64,000 nt of DNA from Schizochytrium sp. TIO01 (GCA_004764695.1 SMSO01000031.1:7559261-7623260); one strand, 5' to 3'. Shown: positions 19,706 through 30,694, counted from the first letter of the stretch. Translations and numbers: made by a program. Notes: a model not told the origin generated them from the letters alone.

Positions 19706-22700
19706 TCACCACTCTTCATTTAAGTCCTCATTAGCAACAATTTTGCCATCTTCATCTTCATCTTCATCATCGCTTTGAGAAAGGTCATCCATAGAGTAAA
19801 CATAACGGTCCAATAAGTCAGTGTACGATGGTTGTAAATCCCTACAGCTAGATCTGGATGTTCGTGCCACTTTAGCTGCATTAGTCTTCTGTGACTCTAG
19901 CTGCTCTGCTAAATTGCAGTTGCCATCCTCGTCTTCTCCATAGGACTGTTCACCTTTATCACGTACAGGCACACTGCTTTCACATGCTTTCACTTCGAGA
20001 TTATCATCGCTCTCCTGAGAAGTTGAAGCTTTGTCACCTTCATTCCCCTCCTCACAGCGTCCATGTCTGTGCTTAGAACGTGGAGTTTTGCTCTGCAACG
20101 AGGTGTTGCTTTGTATGGCTGAGGGTGGCGGTCCGCGAGGTGGTGAGGGAGGAGGAGATATAGAGCTAGACTTGAAATTTACTTTGCTCGCCGCAAATAC
20201 AGAGACGTTTCGAGTCGAAGCACTTAATGGAAAAGCGGAATGCTGCCGTTGCGAAGGAGGTGGAGGTGGAGGAGGAAAGGATGACGATATCTTACGATTC
20301 TGTTTTCGTACACGAAGAAGGTCCTTTTCGTAGGCTGCCTCTCTAGAGCGCTGTTGTGCATGAAAACGACGCAATTGTTCTGTATGGCGATCCTTAAGTT
20401 GTTGAATAGATTTCTCTGCAGCTGCTGTGGATCTGCGGGCCATCTCCAACTGCATGTTATGCTCTTTACGAACGGCACTTGTGCGTTGTTGATGCTCCAA
20501 TTCCAACTGGCGCACAAACTTATCATGTTCTTCAACTAGTTGCTGCATCTTTGCCTCAATCTCACGGTAGCGCTTTGCATGCTGCTCCTTCAATTCTGCA
20601 ATTTCTTGAGCGTGGTCAATACCCATTTCGTCCCTTACACGAAGAAGCTCTGCCTCAAGAGAACGTATACGCTGCGATGTAGAGCTGGACTCCACCTCTC
20701 GCGAGGTTCGTAAAGAAAGGTTTTCCTTCTGCAAAGCCTGAATCTGGCTTTCGGCCTTCTCCAGGGCCTTCATACGATCTGTATCAATCTGTTTTTGAGT
20801 TTTCTCTTGTGCTTGTTGAACGCGAACAGTTTCTTCACGGAATCGAGCATCCGCACTTTCCCTCTGCTTTTTCTCAGTTGCAAGTTCAATGCATTTCAGT
20901 TCAAACGCACGCCTACGATCCTCAAGATCTTTGATCCGAGTTTCATATTCCTCTTTCTGAGAGGCAAGTTTATCCGTAGCTTCTTTCTTAGCTTCTTCAA
21001 TTTTTTGTACATATTCTGACTGTAAAGAGAGCTTCTCTGCACGCCGCCCCTCATGGGCCTGGCGAAGAGCTCGCTGTGACATCTCTGCGCCTTCCTTATT
21101 GATATTCCGCAAATACCGATCTCTCTGTACCCATGAATGCAAGGCTTCATCTAATATACACCATAAGCTATATAAACCTTGCTCGCGTTTAAGTTCTACA
21201 GGAAGATGCCGCATTCGCGGACTTGAAGTCCATGCAGATTCACTTTCGAATAGTTTGTTTATGCAAGCTTTGAATTCGTGTTGTAGCCATGCTATGCCAA
21301 GTGTGGCAGGTGACGAAGCTTTAAGAGAGCTTTGGATGTGGTCTGGGTTATGGGCTATATCAGCATTTGCTGTGGTGCTTCTAGTTTCGTACTTCAGCGG
21401 AATTTTTATCCAGTGCCCGCTGAATATCTTGCACATGGTTTGTTTCTTGTTCATATTGATACGGCTGACGGCGTTTGCGAAGCTCCCAAAAGCTTACCTC
21501 CTCAGCGAACTTGTTGCTTTGCTCGGCATGGTTTTCTAGTCCTGCCCCTATCGGTACCGCCTCCTCTACTGGGTTGATTAAAGGACGAGGTTGTGGTCGC
21601 TCCATGTGTATGTGAGGATTTGATCTTGTGTTAGCTGGGGTTTGTTTATTAGGGTCTTGTTTTGTCTCTGATACCGTTACCTTTGCACCCGGCGGTGCTG
21701 CTAAATCAAATAGTTTACTATAATTTGCATGTAGCTGGCGGTCCCGCTCGAATTGCAACGTTCGATCAAGTCGTTTTTGTTGATCTGCAAAGAACCTTTG
21801 AATATCCTTAGCTTTGTCCATTGGTGATCGTGAGTCGAGCAGCTGATGCGATGACGGTCCATGCGATAAAGGGCCTTGGGATTGGCGAAAAGGGTGCGTC
21901 ATAGTCTCATAAACAGAATTTGCCTCAGATGGCGGCTTTGCGCCAACAGACATACGTTGGTGTTCATTTGGCATTTGTCCCGTGAAAAGATCTGTTGAAC
22001 TGTTTTTATAATTTGCTGGTGGTTTGGTTGGGACATAGCTCACGCGTTGTCGGTGAGGTGTTGTCATGGAGTCAGTCTCATCCTCTGGAAAATGGCGTTG
22101 AGCAACTCGACGCGATTGCCCAGAGTTTCTACTCGCTGTACTACTTCGTCCTGGAGAATTCATCTTCACACCCTCGAATGAAAAGCAATCCTGGCGGGGG
22201 GAAGCATTGTCGCCAGCCCGAGGGCTTGGGATAAGAATATCTACACTACCACTACGATGAATGCGGGCCTTGGTTTGTATAGCGCCCGGGCCTTGGGCTG
22301 CTGCATGAAGTCCTGAAGCACTGATAGTAACTCCAGATGCTGTTGAAAGTACTGAGCGAGGGGTCGTTGGGCGTAGCTCATTCTGATTGCGACCATGCGT
22401 ATCATGTTGCTGAAAAGTTTCCCAGTCTGGGAGTTCATCCTCAGGAAGCGGCATGACCCAGCCGTGGCGATCCATAGCTGAGACAAGTGGCTTCCTGGTT
22501 ATGTGTTGAATCTGAGGTCTTTCGTGAGTAGGTCGCTGTGAGCTAGGTTGCCCTTGGTGATTTGAGATAGGTCTAGAATGGTCTTGCTGTTGTACTGAAG
22601 ATCTTGTTGCCACTCCGGGTGGAACTTCACCTCCGGTCCGCCTAGTTCCAACCTGACGACTTGATGGAGGCATCGCAAATGCTTGCCTCGACGTTCTCGT

Positions 22701-22709
22701 CGAGGCCAT
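19706..22709 (-). CDS. coiled-coil protein encoded across two frames (frame switch near 21.4 kb)
   Basis: Two long minus-strand frames abut. The first, 22709-21381, has a true ATG and gives 442 residues, Ser/Pro/Gln-rich and largely disordered. The second ends at 19706 and is open from 21494; it has a long Glu/Lys/Arg coiled coil (roughly residues 110-375 from its ATG at 21454), a Pro-rich patch and a very acidic tail with SDDEDEDEDG. The second frame is +1 to the first, and both are open only over 21381-21494, so the switch lies there. A textbook-like donor, GAG/GTAAGC, has its GT at 21497-21496. The only acceptors in matching phase end in AAG, giving introns of about 70 or 106 bases without a pyrimidine tract, so splicing is unproven. 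A one-base error in the five-A run nearby would also join the frames. A centrosomal or cytoskeletal role would suit the architecture, but no family is recognised. Confidence 0.7.
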
Positions 22710-24244
22710 GAGCTTGCCTCAATATTTTTTTGTATCTTGGCACCTGCCCGTGCCTGAATCACTAGTAGAACTGGCCAAACTATGTAAGTTTCTGTTGTCC
22801 AGACTCTACTTGGATGGGATGATCAGCGCCGTGGTTATCAAAAGCTCAACGGAGCTTACTTCACAGGTACCTCACTATATACAAATATAGCGTTGCGGGG
22901 CTGCAAGAGAGCCCCATGGGGCTCAGGGAAGCTCTCCACGAGCCACGCTACCTTGCTGAAGCAGCAGCAGCAATTGTAGTCTACGGCATCCCATTTTTTA
23001 TTTCTTTTTTCACAGTGCTTTCTCATTGAACGTTGCCAACCTTACCTGAGACAAAGAACAGAGAAAATTGAAATAGAACGGAACAAACGTAGGAAAAAAC
23101 AGCAACTTCAAGAGGCAATCGCGCGCCAGTGCACCTTGATATCGGCTAAATCAGTTTATATTCGGATAAACCATAGGGGCTATAATAGAAACATTGTAGG
23201 GACTGGGCGCAGAACCTGAGAATCACAGTACAATATCAAAAAGAACCTTCGAGAAGAAATGTATTTCAAAGTTACTTGATAACCCCATCTGGGTTAGTTT
23301 GGGGCAAATGTAATCGAAGGAATGTGGGCAATGAAACAACAAAAAGAAAAGCCGAGGGAATTTGCAGTCTCTGCATGAAAGCTCTTTGAGCCTTCATTTC
23401 TGGAGTTAGCAGCAATATGATGTTGATGACTTCAGAAGCTTCTCTGCTCCCGATCCTGTTTCTTAAAAGGGGTGTTTGGACCACTGCCAGGGCTCTTTTC
23501 TCCACGCTAAAGCGTATGAGAGTTCAATCGAATCGACCCCAATTGGATTGACTTCATGGCAATAATGCGAAGCAACCAAAAACTAGACAAAATGGCATGA
23601 AAACGCACCACTCCCGTGCATAGTAAATGATAAAGTCACAAGCTCCAAAGAGAGCAACAACATCAAAACACAGACCTTTTTATAACGGTGAGACCACTTC
23701 ACTTGCAGATAGATGTTGATTTCTTGCGTGTGGCGGCTCTCTGCTCACAGTCCTTCGTTGGTGAATTCGAGCAGACAGACCTTATGAGGTTTTCGTGGCC
23801 GCTGCTTTGTTGCTGCAGTTTAATTCGCTTGATGCTTTCGATTCTCATTTGATGAGTCAATGCAATTCATTGCGAATAATTCGACCATTGTGATTCAATG
23901 TGACTCAGTGTAATTCGAAGAAGCGCCTTCAAGGCAGCATTTCTTTTAAATGGGCCATGCCATATACACCTAGTGAGTCCTAGCATGATCTGTGGCCTTG
24001 AAGAAAGAACATTTGAGAAACTTTGAAGAATAAAAGAGCACATTTCTATAGGTACTGTTACTAATCATTATTCCTCAAAGGTATCATATTACTGCTGTTG
24101 TGGCTATTGATTTTGTAAAGAAAAAGAAAAAAGGAAAAAGAAAAAAGAAAATAAGGTAGTCGTGGATGAAATTGCACTTGGAGTTTGCGAGCACCAATAG
24201 CAGTGCCGGAACTGTACTCGATCTTGCAGTAGACTTTCGCGAAG
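22710..24244. other. divergent intergenic region between the coiled-coil gene and mitochondrial HSP90
   Basis: About 1.5 kb between divergent starts, so it should hold two promoters. It includes an A/G-rich tract at 24117-24153 shortly before the HSP90 ATG, and around 23860-23920 several loosely related ATTCA/GATTCA words. I looked for heat-shock elements (alternating GAA/TTC at 5-base spacing) and found none I would defend. No coding frame is convincing. Confidence 0.6.
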
Positions 24245-26356
24245 ATGTTGGCTTCCAGAGGCGCCCTTCTTGCGGGCCGCAGGCTCGCGAACCGCCGCTC
24301 TGTGGCTGCCGTGGCCCGGTCTGGTGCTGCGTACTGGCAAGATGCTGCTCTCGTGCAGTCCACAAAGTTGGTGCAGAACAACAACTTCTCCAGCTTCAAC
24401 GAGACTCGCAAGTTTTCAAGCGAAGCTAGCTCCAGCGGCGAGAAGCACGAATTTAAGGCTGAGACCTCCAAGCTTTTGGACATCGTCACCAACTCTATCT
24501 ACACCGAGAAGGAGATTTTCCTTCGTGAGCTCGTCTCAAACGCTGCCGATGCTCTCGAAAAGCTTCGTCATTTGCAAGCATCCGGTGATGAGAAGGTTCA
24601 GGTTTCCGACGGTGAACTCCGCATCGAGCTTACGACAGACAAGGATGCCGGAACATTGACCATTCGTGATAACGGTGTGGGTATGACCAAGGAGGAGATG
24701 CTCGAGAACCTCGGTACCATCGCTCGCTCCGGATCCAAGGCCTTTGTCGAGGCCCACGGTACTGACGACGTGAGCAAGAACGTCATTGGACAGTTTGGTG
24801 TTGGTTTCTACAGTGGTTTCATGGTCGGCAAGGAGGTCGAGGTGTACTCCCGTAGCTCGCTTCACGGCCCTGAGGAGGTCGGTCACGTGTGGAAGTCCAA
24901 GGGTTCTGACGACTTCTCCATTCGCCCTGTAGGCCAGGACGAGCTCGAAGGTTTTGGAACGAAGATCGTGATTCACCTCAAGGAAGAGCAGAAGGCTGAG
25001 TACACTGACTCTGATCGTGTGAAGAGCATTATCCACAAGTACTCCAACTACGTGGGCTTCCCAGTGAATGTGAACGGTAAGCAGGCCAACGAGATCAGTG
25101 CGATCTGGGCTCGCGATAAGGCAAACATCACTGAGGAAGAGTACGGAAACTTCTACCGATTTGTGGCTGGTGCCTTTGATGAGCCTATGCTGCGCCTTCA
25201 CTTTAAGACGGATGCGCCAATTGATCTTAAGGCGCTCCTCTTTGTTCCGAGCTTCCACAGTGAGAAGATGGGCATGGGCCGCATGAAGCACGGCGTGAGC
25301 TTATATTCTCGCAAGGTTCTTCTCGAGGCTAACTCCGACAAGCTTTTGCCTGAGTGGATGCGCTTTGTTAAGGGTGTTGTGGACTCCGAGGACCTCCCTA
25401 TCAGCCTTTCGCGTGAGACCATGCAGGACCAGAGACTCCTTGTGAACATCAAGCGTGCTCTCACTCGCCGTGTCATTGGACTCTTCTCCTCCGAGGCCAA
25501 GAAGAACCCCGAGAACTACAACGAGAAGATCTTCCCCGAGTACGGTAACTTCCTTAAGGAAGGTGCCGCCACTGACTTTGAAAACCAGCGCGAGATTGGA
25601 AAGTTGCTCAGATTCCACAGCAGTGAGGTCGCTGACAATAAGCTCACATCCCTTGACGAGTACATCTCTCGCTGTGATGTTGCCCAGGACAAGATCTACT
25701 ACCTCACTGCGCCTTCCCGAGAGGCAGCTCTTGCAAGCCCTTACTATGAGGTTTTCAAGGACGCCAATGTCGAGGTTCTCTTCTTGTACAACACCATTGA
25801 TGACTTCGTCATGAGTACCCTTGGCCAGTACAACGAACGCCGCTTTGTTGCTGCTGAGTCTGGAGATGTGGACCTCAGCGAACTCACCAAGAACCGCAAG
25901 GACGATGCTGAGAAGAAGGATGCTCCGGAGGACAAGACCGCTGCGGAGGTTCTCCCTGAGCTTGAGAAGGTTGAGTCCGAAGCTCTCCAGGACTGGTTCA
26001 AGACTGAGCTTGATGACGTTCTTCTTAAGGTCAGCGCCAGCACACGTCTTCGCAACTCCCCTGCCATTGTTGTGGACCACGAGTCCGCTGCTCTTCGTCG
26101 TATGATGCGCATGGTGCAGCAGGGTCGTGACGGTACCGATGGTGCCAACGACATGCCCAAGCAGCAGCTCGAGATCAACCTGAAACACCCTATTGTGCAT
26201 AAGATCAACGACTACCGCAAGACCGACGTTGAGCTTGCTCGTGCTTTGGCTCGTCAGGTCTACGACAACGCCCTCATTGCTGCTGGTCTCGTAGAGGACC
26301 CCCGCATGATGCTCCCGCGCCTCAACAAGCTTCTCGAGGAGCTCCTTAAGAAGTAA
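24245..26356 (+). CDS. TRAP1: mitochondrial HSP90 chaperone (TRAP1-like)
   Basis: A 703-residue HSP90 of the organellar type. The first 55-60 residues are rich in Arg, Ala and Ser without acidic residues, a good mitochondrial presequence. The GHKL ATPase follows with its signatures: NAADALEKL (about residue 98), DNGVGM (about 142), GTIARSG and GQFGVGFYSGFMV (about 182). The middle domain shows KGVVDSEDLPISLSRE (about 376), including the catalytic-loop arginine region. There is no charged linker of the cytosolic HSP90 kind, and the C-terminus lacks MEEVD, both as expected for TRAP1. It folds and protects client proteins in the mitochondrial matrix using ATP. Length matches the family (about 700). 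Codon use is strongly biased towards C/G-ending codons compared with neighbours, suggesting high expression. A plastid HSP90C is a less likely alternative given the presequence. Confidence 0.95.
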   Translation: MLASRGALLAGRRLANRRSVAAVARSGAAYWQDAALVQSTKLVQNNNFSSFNETRKFSSEASSSGEKHEFKAETSKLLDIVTNSIYTEKEIFLRELVSNAADALEKLRHLQASGDEKVQVSDGELRIELTTDKDAGTLTIRDNGVGMTKEEMLENLGTIARSGSKAFVEAHGTDDVSKNVIGQFGVGFYSGFMVGKEVEVYSRSSLHGPEEVGHVWKSKGSDDFSIRPVGQDELEGFGTKIVIHLKEEQKAEYTDSDRVKSIIHKYSNYVGFPVNVNGKQANEISAIWARDKANITEEEYGNFYRFVAGAFDEPMLRLHFKTDAPIDLKALLFVPSFHSEKMGMGRMKHGVSLYSRKVLLEANSDKLLPEWMRFVKGVVDSEDLPISLSRETMQDQRLLVNIKRALTRRVIGLFSSEAKKNPENYNEKIFPEYGNFLKEGAATDFENQREIGKLLRFHSSEVADNKLTSLDEYISRCDVAQDKIYYLTAPSREAALASPYYEVFKDANVEVLFLYNTIDDFVMSTLGQYNERRFVAAESGDVDLSELTKNRKDDAEKKDAPEDKTAAEVLPELEKVESEALQDWFKTELDDVLLKVSASTRLRNSPAIVVDHESAALRRMMRMVQQGRDGTDGANDMPKQQLEINLKHPIVHKINDYRKTDVELARALARQVYDNALIAAGLVEDPRMMLPRLNKLLEELLKK

Positions 26357-26741
26357 ACTCCCACAGCAACCAAAACTTAGAAAAATCATTAAAGAGTATA
26401 TCTTATTTCACATTCCCTTCTTCGGCAAGATTTACGCTTAAGAATAGTGCCTTTTATTCATACAAAATTTTGCCTGAGCTGTTGTTTGTTTTCTTCTCCC
26501 CGTTCTCCCCAAAGGGAAGAAAAAGTTAAAATTGCAAGAATATTACCAAAAACTTATTAGCTTGGCAATATGACAAGTTTACAATAGAAGGGTCTCGTCT
26601 TGCCTCATGGGGCTTGGTATATGGTAGAGCAAAGCCTTTTATGGGCCAAAGACACTATTCAATATTCACGTGCTACATTACCTGTTATTAGAAAAAAGAA
26701 AACGATATTTGTTATGTATAAATTGTTCTATAAACTATTAC
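26357..26741. other. short convergent intergenic region
   Basis: 385 AT-rich bases between the ends of two convergent genes; presumably both 3' UTRs. Nothing else is visible. Confidence 0.6.
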
Positions 26742-28796
26742 TTATTGTACCTGCACAGTTGGGCTTGTGCCCATGAAATCAGACATATTACTATTTTCGC
26801 TTCCTTGTAGGTTTGTTTGTGGTGAAGACCTTGAAGGAGCTGTGGGTTGTGGGGCTAAGATGGGCTCAGAAGGTGCGTATGAAGCAGCTTGAAGATCGTT
26901 TTTGGTCATACTAGGAGTTGAGGCAAATCCTTCAGACCTTTGCGCCCTGTTGGTGTAGTGCGCTCCACCCATGCCGTGGAGACCGGTCGAGATATCTACA
27001 TCCAAAGAAGAGCGACGCGGCTCATCGTAGTGGCGAGGAGATGAGGTTGAGTACATGTAGGTTGTTGACCCGGCAGCTTCATTTGCCTTGGAAGGGGCAG
27101 AATACTGATGCTCCTTATGGTGCATAGGCGTAAGATACGGTGATCTTTCTTGATATGTAGGTGTACGGGGAACAGTAGTATGCATATTGCCCAAAAGCTC
27201 AGGGCTAGGAGAAGGAGAAATGCCATAGGTTCCGCCAGGAGATGATGAGAATCGGTAATCAAAAGGTCCTGTGGGCGAAGGGTGAGATGTACTGCTGAGA
27301 CGAGCGCCAGGTCCAAGCTGTGCTTCGTTGATCTCCTTGTTCAAAAAGGCAATCACGTTCTGGTTCGACTCAAGCATTTTATTGCACTCCTCAAGGCGAT
27401 CCTTAGAAGCTTGGAGAGCTGCACGGAGCTCAGCAGACACCGCCTTCTCCTTTTCAAGTTGTTCCTTAGCACGTTCTGTGGCAGTCTGTTCGTCTTCAAG
27501 AGTAGTACGCGTGTCCTCAAGCACGCGTTCTTGTTGGCGAATAACAATGTTTTTGGTGCGCATTTTTTCTTTGGCTTGGCGCAGCTCTGCCTGAAGGGTT
27601 TCGATAACGCCGTTGCCCTTGTTAATTTCTTTGATGCTGAGTTCGAGTTTGCGCTGGAGTTTTGCAGAAGAAGATTTGTAGTGATTCATTTTATCCTCAA
27701 CAGCAGATCGACGTTCTTGTGCCTGCTCGAGCATTGCTGATGTCTTGTTTAGAAGATCCTCCTTATCCTCGACCTGCTGTTTCACTGCCGCAAGAGTAAG
27801 CTGTTGCTCACTGACCTTCTTTTCAAGATCGTACACGGCGGCTTGAAGTTCCCGGTTTCCTTTTCGTAACTTGTCTAATTCGGAGGTTCCATCTTCAGAG
27901 AACTTCTCTAAGGATGCGTTCTTCACGCGCATTTGTTGCAGCTCTGCATCAGACGCCGCTTTGGCCTCGTAGAGCTTGCGGTGCTCAGTTTGCAGAGCAG
28001 ACAATTTCGTCTCCAGTTCGGTGATGCGGCGGTCTGCTGTTTCCTGTTGTTTTCTCGCTTGCTCTGATGCTGCATTCTGTGTTTGAGAGAGGAGGCGCAA
28101 GGACTCTTCCTTCTGCCGCGCAAGTGTCTCTGCATGTTCGTTATTGAGTTTTTCGGTGACTTTATTAAGCTCACTCTTCAATTGTGAGACCTCATCTTTG
28201 GTCTTTTCAAGTGCATCATCCCTCAACTCAGCTTGCTTCTTCAGGTTCTCAATAAGAACTGCACGTTCATTTGCCTCCTTTTGAGCATGTCTCAGCCTGC
28301 TGGCAAGGTATGCTTTAACCGTGGCATCCGTGCCAGGTTGAAATCTGAGCGCCAAGTGCGTGAGCTGCTTAAACTGATTGGCCTCTACAATCTTGAAAAT
28401 CGGCAAATTTGCAAGGTCCAGTACTGCAATAAACTTTCCAGCATTGAGTTCGCCGATCTGGCCTCGTTGACACGCCTGCAGGAGCTCCACAAATTGCGGG
28501 GGGAAGCCCGCAAAGTCCACCAGCAAGCTTTGCTCGCTTTTTAGCTCGTGGTACTCCTCTTCAGAGACTTGCATTGTGTACAGAAAGTAGAAATCCTCGT
28601 CGTGAGTAACCTCCATGTGAAGGACCGAAACCCGTGAGTCTTGCGAAGACTTTTTGACGCCGCGCACGATTCGCAACGTAAGTAGCGTCGACCGACTCTC
28701 TGTCTCATGGCGATGCCCATTTCCAGCGTTACCTTCCACACGCACAGGGACTACGCCTTCAAAGACCGGGTGTTCGCGGTCCAGCTCCACCGACAT
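26742..28796 (-). CDS. SAS6: centriole cartwheel protein SAS-6
   Basis: A 684-residue protein. Residues 1-170 form the SAS-6 head domain, ending in the PISA motif (about 121-167) with KIVEANQFKQLTHLALRFQPG, closely resembling the conserved family core. A continuous coiled coil follows from about 170 to 505, then a Ser/Pro/Thr-rich disordered tail to 684, the usual SAS-6 plan. SAS-6 dimers join through their heads into nine-fold rings that form the centriolar cartwheel hub and template basal bodies. It therefore shows that the organism builds centrioles, in keeping with the DRC5 gene 14 kb away. Start is a true ATG with no better upstream choice. The gene is convergent with mitochondrial HSP90. 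Confidence 0.96.
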   Translation of the reverse strand: MSVELDREHPVFEGVVPVRVEGNAGNGHRHETESRSTLLTLRIVRGVKKSSQDSRVSVLHMEVTHDEDFYFLYTMQVSEEEYHELKSEQSLLVDFAGFPPQFVELLQACQRGQIGELNAGKFIAVLDLANLPIFKIVEANQFKQLTHLALRFQPGTDATVKAYLASRLRHAQKEANERAVLIENLKKQAELRDDALEKTKDEVSQLKSELNKVTEKLNNEHAETLARQKEESLRLLSQTQNAASEQARKQQETADRRITELETKLSALQTEHRKLYEAKAASDAELQQMRVKNASLEKFSEDGTSELDKLRKGNRELQAAVYDLEKKVSEQQLTLAAVKQQVEDKEDLLNKTSAMLEQAQERRSAVEDKMNHYKSSSAKLQRKLELSIKEINKGNGVIETLQAELRQAKEKMRTKNIVIRQQERVLEDTRTTLEDEQTATERAKEQLEKEKAVSAELRAALQASKDRLEECNKMLESNQNVIAFLNKEINEAQLGPGARLSSTSHPSPTGPFDYRFSSSPGGTYGISPSPSPELLGNMHTTVPRTPTYQERSPYLTPMHHKEHQYSAPSKANEAAGSTTYMYSTSSPRHYDEPRRSSLDVDISTGLHGMGGAHYTNRAQRSEGFASTPSMTKNDLQAASYAPSEPILAPQPTAPSRSSPQTNLQGSENSNMSDFMGTSPTVQVQ

Positions 28797-30106
28797 CGTG
28801 GCTTTTGGAGGCCACGATTCGCAACCCCGCGAGCTCTGCCCTTCGCTCCCGTGTGCTTTGGACCAAACAGAATTTGATGAGCTAGTTTAATGGTCTGTTT
28901 ATTACACCTTATCTACGAACTCCCTCGTTTATGCCCTTTTCTTTATTTTTTACCTTAGCGCTATCACTCTTAGCTAGTATAAATGATAGCAGTTGAGCCA
29001 AGCATGGTCGGTTTTTTCCATTCAAGATTGACCTAACCACGGCGTCTGGGTTATGGGGCAAAATACAGATAATAGTTACTTCTCTACATGAAGGGCTTTT
29101 AGTGAAGGGATTAGATGGAGCTCTACTTGCCGACGTTAGGTCACGTCTGCTTTGGTTGATCTTCCTGGGCTTGAACGGTGTGCTTCCTGATTGGAGGTTT
29201 GGGTTTGAAGCAAATGGACATCAAGGGTCCTGGTGTTGCTTCTGCTTCTGGTTTGGCCAACGAAGCGGCACTAACAGTTGGCCGTACTAGCGCGAAGGCG
29301 AAGTTGAGCTCACTAATCAGAGGTTATTTTAATCAATTGTTTGACTTTGTGCTTGATCAAAAACTAATAGTACTGGGGAGAGTTGCATAAATTTCACATG
29401 GTGCCGAAAGACAATAAAAAAACATGTGCAAGAGACCTTCGAAAATACTTTGGAGCAATTTTTATCAGTCGCTTGACTTTGTGCTTGATCCGAAATTTAA
29501 TTCAACACATAGTGCTGAGGAGCGGTCCATTAATATCACATGGGGTGCCGAAAGACACCAAAAAAAATATCTTCGATCATACTTTGCAGTAATCCAATCT
29601 GTGAGCAAATGTATCAGAAGACCTTCAACAAGAGAGAGATTAAACAAGTTGATGTCACCTATCCAAAGACATAGAAACTTAGATTACTACTGCCGTGTAC
29701 GACTCTTCGTGACATGAATTGGAATTTCTGGACTGTTCATTCATTGATTCATTCGTCCAAGCAACAAATGATGCGGGCGGGCATTCAAAGCGAATACTTG
29801 CCAGATTGGCATCAGACACAATTGGTGTTAAGAAAGTAAAAAACTGCTAAATCATTAGAAACACGAATCAATGCGGGCACCACACGATTTTCATGGAAAT
29901 GGAGCTCAAGTTTGCGAATGTGTAAAATTCAAGTCTTGTTAGTCGGGGTAGGTATGAAATTTGGGAGTGATAGACGGGACTAAACTTGATAATTTGGGGG
30001 TATGTACTACCAATGAATTCTTATAGGTTACCGTGAGAAAACTGCCCAAGCTACCTCCGTAGAGAGGATTTACTTGCACGCTTAATTAAAGATGTGCGAG
30101 GCGGAT
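28797..30106. other. intergenic region with a diverged internal duplication
   Basis: About 1.3 kb between two minus-strand genes. The SAS-6 promoter should lie at its left end and the 3' UTR of the membrane-protein gene at its right. The short open frames here share no protein-like composition. The middle contains the duplicated element listed separately. Confidence 0.6.
29325..29592. repeat. diverged tandem duplication, about 130-140 bp, two copies
   Basis: Two neighbouring segments share ordered blocks. TTGACTTTGTGCTTGATC occurs at 29341 and 29473. A CACATGG, GTGCCGAAAGACA block followed by A-rich sequence occurs at about 29395 and 29537. CTTCGA followed by ATACTTTG occurs near the end of both. 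Spacing differs (132 against about 142 bases), so the copies have gained indels. No coding frame is conserved between them. Confidence 0.8.
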
Positions 30107-30643
30107 TTACACGTTGTTGACGTTGTTCTGGGGGGCGTTGTGGTTCCACTGGCCCTTGTCGAGGTTGCTGTCGCGGCGAGGGGAGTTCTCAGCAGCCTTC
30201 TTGGCGCACATGGCGGAGACGAAGATGCCGATGATACCGAAGGCAGCGGTGAGGATCTCGAAGGCAAAGCCGTAGGTGAAGCCGTAGTGAATGCCGGTGG
30301 AGTCGCGGAGCTCCCAGGTGTGAGAGACGACCATGGAGAAGGCAGCAGTGGCAGCGGCGGCGGCACCGGTGTGCATGACGAGGGTACCGTAGTGAAGAGC
30401 AGGGACGCTGGAGAAGTCAGCAACGAAGGAGAAGACTACAGCGACAACGGCGAAAGCGAGGGCCACAGCAGAGGAGACCATGGCACCGTAGACCCACTGG
30501 TCACTGGGGGCATCGTCGCCAACAATGTGAACAGGAGTACCGTCGCCAGAGCCAACGTTCCACCAAACACCACAAAAGGCAATGATCGAGCATGCCATGT
30601 TAAGCACGGACAAGCCGTGGGAGAGCTGAGCGTAAGCACCCAT
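30107..30643 (-). CDS. small four-helix integral membrane protein (tetraspan type, family not recognised)
   Basis: 178 residues with four hydrophobic segments at about 8-30, 50-75, 84-107 and 122-147, a hydrophilic loop of about 20 residues after the first, and a polar Asn-rich C-tail (RRDSNLDKGQW and onward). The plan resembles MARVEL, PMP22/claudin or related four-helix proteins, but the claudin W-GLW-C-C pattern is absent and no family motif can be named. Codon choice is strongly biased to C/G-ending codons, as in the HSP90 gene, which hints at high expression. N- and C-termini are predicted on the same side. The ATG at 30643 is the first of the frame. No signal peptide separate from the first helix is seen. 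Function unknown; a membrane-organising protein is a guess. Confidence 0.85.
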   Translation of the reverse strand: MGAYAQLSHGLSVLNMACSIIAFCGVWWNVGSGDGTPVHIVGDDAPSDQWVYGAMVSSAVALAFAVVAVVFSFVADFSSVPALHYGTLVMHTGAAAAATAAFSMVVSHTWELRDSTGIHYGFTYGFAFEILTAAFGIIGIFVSAMCAKKAAENSPRRDSNLDKGQWNHNAPQNNVNNV

Positions 30644-30694
30644 TTTGTCTGAAGAAGATTATACGATTGATTAACGTCTGTGCGACAAACTATG

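Noticed and set aside
23850..24040. Heat-shock elements upstream of mitochondrial HSP90
   Set aside because: GAA and TTC words are present, but not in the required alternating 5-base spacing.
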